Shown here: in pieces, positions 6,573 to 12,127 of the stretch | Layout: every line of letters begins with the position of its first letter | Position numbering within the stretch: the stretch's first letter is position 1 | DNA from: an uncultured Oscillochloris sp. | Lineage (GTDB): Bacteria; Chloroflexota; Chloroflexia; Chloroflexales; Chloroflexaceae | DNA: 12,127 nt | Direction: 5' to 3' | Assembly: GCA_903877945.1 (NCBI GenBank) | Contig: CAIRFY010000468.1 | Location: 1-12,127 of the forward strand | The notes under the pieces: model-generated | The model's database searches: none | Told to the model about the DNA's origin: nothing | The model's input: the letters and a program-made list of their open reading frames with translations, nothing else | Translations under genes and position numbers: made by a program

Positions 6573-8455
6573 CACGACGTCTCCCCCTGTGCCGTATGGG
6601 CGATCTCCGGCGGCAGGCCGCGTCGCAGGCGGTACTCGGGGATGCGCAGCATCGGCGGGCGCTCGTGGTCGCGGATCTCACGCAGGTCGAGGTGGAAGCT
6701 GCCGTCCTCGCGCTGAGTGATCAGTTTCATGCTCTGGTTGACCGGCTCCAGCAGGCTCACCCGCTGGCGCTGCTCCATGCGCTGGACGACCACCTGGGTG
6801 ATCGCGAAGGCCATCTGCGAGAGCGGCTGAAGCTCCTGGTTGCGGTGGATGCGCTCCAGCAGATCGACCTGGCCGAGCGCAGTGAGCCCATGCTGCTCCA
6901 GCAGGTCGATCAGCAGGCCGGTCTCGACGCCGTAGCCGGTGAAGAAGGGTACCGCCTCCAGGGCGCTGCGCCGCCCGGCGTACTCGCCCGAGAGTGGCTG
7001 GAGCAGGCCCGAGAGCTCAGGGTAGAAAAGGTTGAGCAGCGGCCGAGCGGTGAGTTCCGTCACGCGCCCACCGCCGCTGGCCGCGATGCGCTCGCCGAAC
7101 TGGATGGGCCGCCGGTAGAAGCCCTTGCTGTAAGCCAACCGGCGCTCGCGTAGCAGCGGCCCGAGTACGCCGTAGACCAGGCGCGGGTGGAAGTTCCTGA
7201 TATCGGTGTCGCACCAGATAATGATCTCGCCGCTCAACACGTAGAGGCTCTTCCACAGCGCCTCGCCCTTACCGCGAAAGGTGCCGTATTGGGGCAGGAT
7301 CTCCTGGTGGGTGTAGAACGGCAGGCCACGCGCAACGGCGATCTCACGGGTGCGGTCATCGGAGCCGCTGTCGATCACCACCACCTCATCAAGCAGTGGC
7401 ACCTGGCGCATCAGGTGTTCCTGCACCTGGTCAATGATCTCACCGATCGTCTGCTCCTCGTTCAGCGTGGGCAGGGCTAGGCTGATCGTAACCCCCAGTT
7501 GCTGCTTGAGGGCGAGCAACTGGGAGAGATCGTCATACTCGGTCGAGCTGAAGGTATTCTCCGCGAACCAGCGGTCGACAATGGCCGAAAGGTCGCGCTG
7601 CTGCTGCCAGATCTGCTGAACCTGCTCCTCGGCCTGTGCCATGCGCCGACGCACCAGGATGACCGTGCTGTTGGCGTGGCGTAAGATGCGGTCGGCCAGC
7701 GGGCCGACGGGGGCCTCGGGGTCGCCGCTGCGCCCCGTAATACCAAGCACAATCGCCTGATGGTCGGGGGCCTCGGCGAGGATCGCCTGTTCGACAGGGA
7801 TGGTGCGCTCCATCCAGCGGCTCACGCGGGGCATCGTGCGCAGCGACTGGAGGCTCTCGCGTACCACGGCGTTGTCAGGCATGCGCGGGTTCGAGGCATA
7901 GAGTACGCTGATCTCAGCGGCGTGCTGCTCGGCCAGGGCCAGGGCCACATCGCAGGCCAGGGCAGTGTGAGGGCCACCGCGCACCGGCAGCAGCACCCGC
8001 CGCCATGGCGTGCCGCTATGCAGCCGCACCACTACCACATCGCAGGGCGGCTGGCGCAGCAGGCCGTCAATCGGCGGGCCGAAGAGCCGCTCCGACGACG
8101 AGCGGGCCGCCTGCCAGCCCAGTAGGATCAGGTCGGCCCGCTGCTCCTCCGCCGCCGTGCGGATGCCGGTGGTCAGGTCGTGGGCCACCGTGATCACGCT
8201 GCGCACCGGAACTGGTAGCGTATCAGCGTTGGTGATCGCGGCGTAGGTGGCGCGTAGGCGGCGTGTCTCCAGCATGCCATCGCTCAGCGGATGGCCCTCG
8301 GGCACCACCACCACGCTCAAGATGACCACATGGCCGCCCTGCTGCGCCGCGATGGCCGCCGCGTAGGGGAGGAGGAGGAGGATCTTCTCTGGCTCACGCA
8401 CCGGCAGCAGCACCGTATAGGTGTGGGCCTCGCTTTGCTCGTTTGGCTGTGTCAT
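6572..8455 (-). CDS. gpgS: Glucosyl-3-phosphoglycerate synthase with N-terminal USP domains
   Basis: The 627-residue cytoplasmic fusion makes glucosyl-3-phosphoglycerate from an NDP-glucose and 3-phosphoglycerate, the committed step to glucosylglycerate. Residues about 12-145 and 150-270 are two universal-stress-protein folds. The second has a near-canonical nucleotide loop G238-x2-G241-x9-G251 followed by Pro rather than Ser/Thr; the first has a degenerate one around G113/G126. A helical linker (272-320) leads to the GpgS GT2/GT81-type domain: SLALPTLNEEQTIGE (324-339), VVVIDSGSDDRTRE (358-371), GKGEALWKSL (395-404), DTD metal site (416-418), GGGRVTELTARPLL (461-474), LQPLSGEYAG (485-494), GYGVETG (507-513) and ERIHRN (534-539). 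ATG at 8455 is chosen because GAGGG lies about 5 nt upstream; a TTG 16 codons earlier is weaker. Characterised GpgS proteins are about half this length and lack USP domains. It is followed by ggaP with a 1-nt stop/start overlap. Confidence 0.95.
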   Translation of the reverse strand: MTQPNEQSEAHTYTVLLPVREPEKILLLLPYAAAIAAQQGGHVVILSVVVVPEGHPLSDGMLETRRLRATYAAITNADTLPVPVRSVITVAHDLTTGIRTAAEEQRADLILLGWQAARSSSERLFGPPIDGLLRQPPCDVVVVRLHSGTPWRRVLLPVRGGPHTALACDVALALAEQHAAEISVLYASNPRMPDNAVVRESLQSLRTMPRVSRWMERTIPVEQAILAEAPDHQAIVLGITGRSGDPEAPVGPLADRILRHANSTVILVRRRMAQAEEQVQQIWQQQRDLSAIVDRWFAENTFSSTEYDDLSQLLALKQQLGVTISLALPTLNEEQTIGEIIDQVQEHLMRQVPLLDEVVVIDSGSDDRTREIAVARGLPFYTHQEILPQYGTFRGKGEALWKSLYVLSGEIIIWCDTDIRNFHPRLVYGVLGPLLRERRLAYSKGFYRRPIQFGERIAASGGGRVTELTARPLLNLFYPELSGLLQPLSGEYAGRRSALEAVPFFTGYGVETGLLIDLLEQHGLTALGQVDLLERIHRNQELQPLSQMAFAITQVVVQRMEQRQRVSLLEPVNQSMKLITQREDGSFHLDLREIRDHERPPMLRIPEYRLRRGLPPEIAHTAQGETS

Positions 8456-8475
8456 TGCGCCCTCTTTCATGTGAA

Positions 8476-8510
8476 GGGTTTCGTGGCGGAATTCACCCTC
8501 CAAGAAACCC
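8476..8510 (-). promoter_or_regulatory. Intercistronic hairpin upstream of gpgS
   Basis: GGGTTTC (8476-8482) pairs with GAAACCC (8504-8510) across the only real gap in the operon, between the GT4 stop codon and the gpgS ribosome-binding site. There is a 21-nt loop holding a small inner GTG/CAC pairing. No U-tract follows. It may be an mRNA processing or stability element or a partial attenuator, or have no function. Confidence 0.35.
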
Positions 8511-9745
8511 TACAGAATCAGGGGGGCGATAGCGCGAGCATAGATCGCCTCCCAGGTGTACAGCGTGCGCACCCGCCGCCGCAGCGCGTAGCGCGGGTCG
8601 GCGAGCAGCGTCTCGGCAATCATCTGCGCGATCTGCTCCGGTGGGTCGGTGATCTGGAAGTAGCGGGCCGCCGGGCCGGCGGTGGCCCGCAGCGGGGGGA
8701 TGTCGCTACAGAAGATCGCCATGCCGCTCAGGCCGGCCTCAAGCATCGGGATGCCGAAGCCCTCGTAGCGGCTGGGGAAGAGCAACCCATCGCAGAGGTG
8801 GAAGAAGTCAGCGAGCATGGCGTTGCTCACCGGGCGCGGGCGGCCTGCCGCATCAGTGAAGGACTCATAGAGCAAGACGATCCCCGCGCCCGTGCCGGAA
8901 CGCTCGCGCAGGCGGAGCAGATCGCGCAGGTAGTCCGCATTGGCCGGGTTGTGCGGCCCTGGTGGCCCGGTGATCACCAGCCGTGCGCCGGGGTTGCTGC
9001 GGCGCAGCGCGCCAACAATGGTGATCGCCAGTTCGATATTCTTGCGGCGGGTGATGCGGGCGGGAAGCAGCAGCAGCGGGGCTGCGTCCAACAGCCCGAA
9101 CTGGGTGGCCAGCGCGCGTGTCTCCGGCTCCAGCTTGAGCAGCGCAGCCACGTCGATCCCCGGCGTCACCACGCTAATGGTGCCGGGCTCAACGCCAAGC
9201 AAACCCGCCAGCATGCCCCGGCGATCCTCCGAGACAACCACATAGCGCGTGTTGGGCCACGGCTGGCGCAGCAGATCCCAGGGTTGGCCGGGGTGCACCT
9301 CAGGGGTGTAGAGCGGGTCGAGCCAGGCAATGTCGTGGCACCAGGCTAGCAGCCGGGGGAGGCGGCCCGCCGCGTGCAGATGCCAGAGCGCCGCAGTGAA
9401 GGCTAGGTTCTTGTGCAGGCTCAGGATGTTATGGACCATCAGGGCATCGACGCCCGCCAGCGCCTCAGCGAGCGCGTCCACCAGCCGCTCGACCAGATCC
9501 GTGAAGGCGGAGCTGACGTGGCCGGCTGCGAGTTCGGCGGCCAGCGACTCAAGCAGCGGGCCGCGCGAGCCCAGCTCGGGCAGGGCGTACAGGGTTACGC
9601 CGGGGCCAAGCTCGCCGCCCTGGCCGACCACCATACGCACCGTATGGCCGTGCGCGACGAGCACGCGCGCGTGGGCGGCCATGGTAATCTCCACGCCGCC
9701 GACATAGGGCGGGCCGGCATAGTGCAGGATCGCAATGGTACTCAA
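8510..9745 (-). CDS. GT4-family glycosyltransferase, acceptor unknown
   Basis: The 411-residue protein has the two-domain GT-B fold of family 4. There is an N-terminal glycine loop PYVGGVE (13-19), VHNILSLHKN (104-113), CHDIAW (136-141), the start of the donor domain at LLLLPARITRRKN (224-236) with the phosphate-contacting Arg/Lys pair Arg230 and Lys235, and the E-x7-E motif EGFGIPMLE (328-336). The start is a TTG at 9743-9745 overlapping the TGA of the GH63 gene, with AGGGGAG about 5 nt upstream; this removes an unsupported 15-residue extension of the frame. The stop is TAG. Its position between a GH63 hydrolase and gpgS suggests it acts in glucosylglycerate metabolism, for example adding a second hexose (as in mannosylglucosylglycerate) or forming the glycoside in one step. 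That is inference; the sequence gives the family, not the donor or acceptor. Confidence 0.9.
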   Translation of the reverse strand: MSTIAILHYAGPPYVGGVEITMAAHARVLVAHGHTVRMVVGQGGELGPGVTLYALPELGSRGPLLESLAAELAAGHVSSAFTDLVERLVDALAEALAGVDALMVHNILSLHKNLAFTAALWHLHAAGRLPRLLAWCHDIAWLDPLYTPEVHPGQPWDLLRQPWPNTRYVVVSEDRRGMLAGLLGVEPGTISVVTPGIDVAALLKLEPETRALATQFGLLDAAPLLLLPARITRRKNIELAITIVGALRRSNPGARLVITGPPGPHNPANADYLRDLLRLRERSGTGAGIVLLYESFTDAAGRPRPVSNAMLADFFHLCDGLLFPSRYEGFGIPMLEAGLSGMAIFCSDIPPLRATAGPAARYFQITDPPEQIAQMIAETLLADPRYALRRRVRTLYTWEAIYARAIAPLIL

Positions 9746-11517
9746 CGTAGCTCCCCTCGGCTCATCCGGATGGCCAGATCGATAAAGCATGCCGCCGACC
9801 AGGCGAACATCGGCGCGGCCTTGGGTGGTGGCTCGCCGGTGATCGGGTGGTAGTACTCGTAGATGTCGCCCTGGCCCATCACCAGGCGCAGGGTGCGCTC
9901 GGCCAGCTCGCCCGCCAGCGCGGGTTGGTCAATGCGCTGGAGCGCCTCGATAAAAATATAGTTAATGTTAATCCAGACCGGGCCGCGCCACATCTGTTGC
10001 GGGTCGTAGGTTGGGTCAGAGTAAGCGACGGTTGGCAGGGGGTGGGTGCCCCAGAAGCTGCGCGGATCGCGCAGGTGGGCCAGCAGCCGTTCGCGGATCT
10101 GTGGCGGCATCTGGCCGGTCCAGAGTGGGTAGAGGCTGAAGGGCGTGAGTACGCGGATGGGCTGGTGGCGGTGCTGTGACCAGAACAGGCCGGCGGCGGG
10201 GTCGTAGAAATGCTCAATCATACGGCGGGACATGGCAGTCGAGCGGGTTTGCCACATGGCCGCATCGCGCGGGCGACCGATTAGCCCGGCCATCTTCGCC
10301 AGTGCCTCCATCTGCACGCACAGGTAGGTGTTGAGATCGACCGCCTCCACCGGCATCCCAAAGTCCCAGAGTGGGCTATCATCGAGGCCCGACGAGAAGG
10401 GGTGGGCGTAGCTGACGATCCCATCCGCGTCATCGTCGTTGAGGCCGAACCACCACGAGTTCCACCGCACCAGCGGGTCATAGATGTCGCGCAGCATGGC
10501 GATGTCGCCGGTCTGGTCGTAGACATGCATGGCGGCCCAGGCGATGATCGGCGGCTTGGTGACGGCGGCGGCGACCGGCACCTCAAGCTGGGTGATCGCA
10601 CCTTCATCGTAGACCGCGTCGGGGATCATGCCATCGGGCATCTGGTGGTCAAGCATAAACTGAATCTGATCGCTGGCCAGATGCGGCTCGGTGTAGCACA
10701 GGGCCAGCGCGTGAAAGTAGTTGTCCCACTGCCAGGAGCCGACATAGTGGGCCTTGCTGGGGGCGACGCTCTCGCGGTGAAGGAAGCCATAGGGCGAGAG
10801 GATGTTATTGCCGAGAACCCACCATGCGTAGTAGTACTGGCGCTGGTAGGCCGTGTCCACCGCCGGGGCGGCGGCGAACCAGCGGTGCCAGCGATCCTCG
10901 GCGGCGGCCAACGCGGCGCGGAAGGGCGTCACGCGGCGGTTCAGGCCGAGTCCCGCCTGGATATGCAGCGTGATCGCCGTATCGCCATCGCTATCGCCGT
11001 GGGCGGTGAGGGTCACATCATAGCCACCGCTACGCTGCGCGACCCGGTTGAGTACGAGCTCGCCATTCGTCGTATAGGCGCAGTTACGCACGGTCTTAAA
11101 CTCGCCGCCGTGGGCGTCGGGGCGGGCCAGATCAGGGATGACCGAGAAGCTGATCCCGCTGGGGACATGGGGCGGCAGGCCGATACTGAGCGTCGACTCA
11201 TCCTGGTAGACGCAGCGAAACTCGCCAAGCGGCGTCTGGAAGACGATTGCGTGGGGGTAGGTGGTGGCGGCGAAGGGGACAGGGCGCCCCTCGCCATCGA
11301 CGAGACGCAGTGTCGGAATGAAGGGCGGTCGGCTGCGGTAGGTCGAGAGACCGGGCGTCAGGGCCGTGAGTCGCTCGGCAAGTTTGAGGTAAAGCGTATC
11401 CGGCTGGCGACGCTCCTGAAAGAGCAGCAGGCGCGAGCCGCGATCACTGAAGGGCAGGGAGTCGATGCGGATCCGGTTCTCAAGGGCCAGCAGATAGGGC
11501 GATGTAGGGACATACAC
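9742..11517 (-). CDS. GH63 glycosidase, probable glucosyl/mannosylglycerate hydrolase
   Basis: The 591-residue protein is the first gene of the operon. Residues about 1-200 are a beta-rich N-terminal domain. The rest is an (alpha/alpha)6 barrel of family GH63, with RESVAPSKAHYVGSWQWDNY (248-267, probable general acid Asp265), FMLDHQMPDGMIPDAVYDEG, SGLDDSPLWDFG, GTHPLPTVAYSD, MWRGPVWININYIF and YEYYHPITGEPP (553-564, probable general base Glu554). Thermus mannosylglycerate hydrolase and mycobacterial glucosylglycerate hydrolase share this barrel and these motifs but are about 140 residues shorter. The operon favours glucosylglycerate or a derivative as substrate. I chose the GTG at 11515-11517 because GTGAGG precedes it by 9 nt; an in-frame TTG at 11553 has no ribosome-binding site. 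No signal peptide is seen, so it should be cytoplasmic. A different alpha-glycosidase activity cannot be excluded. Confidence 0.85.
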   Translation of the reverse strand: MYVPTSPYLLALENRIRIDSLPFSDRGSRLLLFQERRQPDTLYLKLAERLTALTPGLSTYRSRPPFIPTLRLVDGEGRPVPFAATTYPHAIVFQTPLGEFRCVYQDESTLSIGLPPHVPSGISFSVIPDLARPDAHGGEFKTVRNCAYTTNGELVLNRVAQRSGGYDVTLTAHGDSDGDTAITLHIQAGLGLNRRVTPFRAALAAAEDRWHRWFAAAPAVDTAYQRQYYYAWWVLGNNILSPYGFLHRESVAPSKAHYVGSWQWDNYFHALALCYTEPHLASDQIQFMLDHQMPDGMIPDAVYDEGAITQLEVPVAAAVTKPPIIAWAAMHVYDQTGDIAMLRDIYDPLVRWNSWWFGLNDDDADGIVSYAHPFSSGLDDSPLWDFGMPVEAVDLNTYLCVQMEALAKMAGLIGRPRDAAMWQTRSTAMSRRMIEHFYDPAAGLFWSQHRHQPIRVLTPFSLYPLWTGQMPPQIRERLLAHLRDPRSFWGTHPLPTVAYSDPTYDPQQMWRGPVWININYIFIEALQRIDQPALAGELAERTLRLVMGQGDIYEYYHPITGEPPPKAAPMFAWSAACFIDLAIRMSRGELR

Positions 11518-11573
11518 AGATGCATGCCTCACGTACTGCTTGTCACACACCAACCGGTGCGTGACGAATGGCG

Positions 11574-11589
11574 GGCACTGATCAGTGCC
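11574..11589. promoter_or_regulatory. Perfect 16-bp palindrome, candidate operator of the operon
   Basis: GGCACTGATCAGTGCC is a perfect palindrome 57 bp upstream of the GH63 start codon. A TTGACG hexamer (minus strand) lies just upstream of it in the direction of transcription, at the spacing where a repressor would block the -10 region. Size and symmetry suit a dimeric HTH regulator. No regulator gene is in the window to pair with it. Confidence 0.35.
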
Positions 11590-11933
11590 ACAAGAAGACC
11601 AAGGTAATCGTCAACTACGGTATGCGAGCCTCTCGCCCGTTATCAGGCAGGTGGATAAACCATCGTAAGCATATATCATCGCGAGCATCTCTGCATGATC
11701 ACAATCTGCTCACACATCACTCCAATGGGTAAAAATCACGTCCACCCGTGTGCGACGACACCTCATTTCTGCTCTAGAGGGATTCTTTGCAGAACGCCTC
11801 GAAAAGATAAACCAAACGAAATCAGGTAAAAGGTAAGAGACTTTTCCTGCAATCGTCTGGTGCGAACCCGTTAGCGAGAGGCATTCCGGTACCTCCAGAT
11901 CCGCGCAGGGTTGTCTCACAAACTGTACCTACT

Positions 11934-11957
11934 GAGACTGCCCGGCCGATGTGTCTC
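11934..11957. repeat. Inverted repeat near the tnpB right end
   Basis: GAGAC (11934-11938) and GTCTC (11953-11957) flank the self-complementary CGGCCG, giving a small stem-loop about 55 bp beyond the tnpB stop. It could be the subterminal hairpin that transposases of IS200/IS605 elements recognise, but the element end cannot be fixed without a comparison sequence. Confidence 0.35.
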
Positions 11958-11975
11958 AAAATATGTCTCAAAATA
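11952..11975. repeat. 12-bp tandem direct repeat
   Basis: TGTCTCAAAATA occurs twice head to tail (11952-11963 and 11964-11975). A partial third TTGTCTCA lies at about 11911. It overlaps one arm of the small inverted repeat at 11934-11957. Confidence 0.8.
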
Positions 11976-12009
11976 GTACACTTTTTCCTAGCGTTTTATC
12001 GCAGGGTAC

Positions 12010-12127
12010 TCAGTTCGTAGGGGCAATCCCTACGGGGTGGACTACCACACCCCCGATCCCCTGCCGAAAGGCTACAGGGATTGCTTTTCGGATAATATTC
12101 AGGCTTCCGTTCACATCGGCATTGATA
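12010..12127 (-). CDS. tnpB: TnpB RNA-guided nuclease, C-terminal end (partial)
   Basis: The minus-strand frame entering from the right edge reads INADVNGSLNIIRKAIPVAF followed by RQGIGGVVVHPVGIAPTN and TGA (12010-12012). NADxNGxxNIxRK is the C-terminal RuvC-III block of TnpB proteins of IS200/IS605 and IS607 elements, and its Asp is catalytic. TnpB uses an RNA made from the element's right end to cut matching DNA and so help the element persist. Only about 38 residues are visible, with an intact stop. Whether tnpA accompanies it cannot be seen. It lies upstream of the glucosylglycerate operon in the same orientation. Confidence 0.93.
   Translation of the reverse strand, partial: INADVNGSLNIIRKAIPVAFRQGIGGVVVHPVGIAPTN
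12021..12086 (-). ncRNA. Candidate omega/reRNA scaffold overlapping tnpB 3' end
   Basis: In the last codons of tnpB, GCAATCCCT (12023-12031) and AGGGATTGC (12076-12084) form a perfect 9-bp outer stem. It encloses a G-rich hairpin (GGGGTGG at 12034-12040 against CCAC-A-CCCC at 12045-12053) and a small GCC/GGC hairpin (12063-12072). This three-way branched shape at the 3' end of tnpB is where the guide RNA scaffold of such elements is encoded. Exact ends of the RNA, and the guide, which would lie beyond the right end of the element, are not determined. Confidence 0.5.

Larger units (their letters stand above)
11518..12009. other. Intergenic region upstream of the operon / tnpB right end
   Basis: There is no convincing gene here; the only frame of note (11710-11919, minus, 69 codons) has unremarkable composition and no recognisable family. 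The left part must hold the operon promoter (minus strand), but no good -35/-10 pair is evident. The right part, from about 11930, probably belongs to the right end of the tnpB element. Confidence 0.5.

Noticed and set aside
8291..9349. 352-codon plus-strand open frame opposite the GT4 and gpgS genes
   Set aside because: It is antisense to two well-supported genes, its composition is dominated by Gln/Arg/Ala/His, and it has no family resemblance.
9746..9790. 15-residue N-terminal extension of the GT4 protein
   Set aside because: It would overlap the GH63 gene by 49 bp; the TTG overlapping the GH63 stop has AGGGGAG at proper spacing and begins directly at the first beta strand.
11518..11553. 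N-terminal extension of the GH63 protein from a TTG at 11551-11553
   Set aside because: No Shine-Dalgarno precedes the TTG, whereas the GTG at 11515-11517 has GTGAGG 9 nt upstream.
10402..11607. 401-codon plus-strand open frame opposite the GH63 gene
   Set aside because: It is the antisense shadow of a high-GC gene; its translation is Gly/Val/Arg-rich with no recognisable motif, while the minus strand carries clear GH63 blocks.
11700..11730. CRP-like TGTGA motifs
   Set aside because: The TGTGA copies are direct rather than inverted repeats, so they do not form a CRP-type site.
11710..11919. 69-codon minus-strand frame upstream of the operon
   Set aside because: No recognisable family, no good ribosome-binding site, and it probably spans the edge of the tnpB element.

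Overview
The window looks like a piece of a high-GC chromosome of a filamentous Chloroflexota bacterium (Chloroflexus/Roseiflexus-like). This is an inference from the glucosylglycerate gene set, a universal-stress-protein/GpgS fusion, Calx-beta/clostripain surface-protein remnants and dispersed CTTTGCGT-type repeats. No rRNA, tRNA or marker gene is present to prove it.

Left third (1-3190): an accessory, decaying region. It opens with the 3' part of a Fic-family AMPylase (+). Next, on the minus strand, is a long open but start-less and stop-less remnant of a Calx-beta plus clostripain (C11) protease, cut off just after its catalytic Cys. A 45-bp tandem array follows that ends in a hairpin. Behind it lie collapsed pieces of a defence-type locus, all minus strand: an intact small HTH protein, the 5' stub of what looks like a SNF2/DrmD-type helicase, and the 3' part of an Eco57I/type IIG-like DNA methyltransferase carrying an internal deletion and frameshift. 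A second repeat hairpin of the same family sits before the next gene.

Middle (3145-4790): an intact plus-strand gene for an AAA ATPase fused to a PD-(D/E)XK nuclease domain. It has an extended -10 promoter and a clear Shine-Dalgarno, and it converges on the operon to its right with a long stem-loop (probable bidirectional terminator) between them.

Right two thirds (4812-11517): a tight four-gene minus-strand operon for the compatible solute glucosylglycerate and probably a larger derivative. Transcription order is GH63 glycosidase, GT4 glycosyltransferase, USP-GpgS (glucosyl-3-phosphoglycerate synthase with two N-terminal universal-stress domains), then GH13_18 glucosylglycerate phosphorylase. 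Two of the three junctions are stop/start overlaps. Synthesis and two kinds of breakdown are therefore encoded together, while no glucosyl-3-phosphoglycerate phosphatase is visible. The phosphorylase gene contains a 64-bp palindromic repeat inserted in frame.

Right edge (11518-12127): about 490 bp without a convincing gene. It contains a perfect 16-bp palindrome upstream of the operon and a 12-bp direct repeat. It is followed by the 3' end of an IS200/IS605-type tnpB (minus), whose last codons fold into a branched RNA-like structure typical of an omega/reRNA region.
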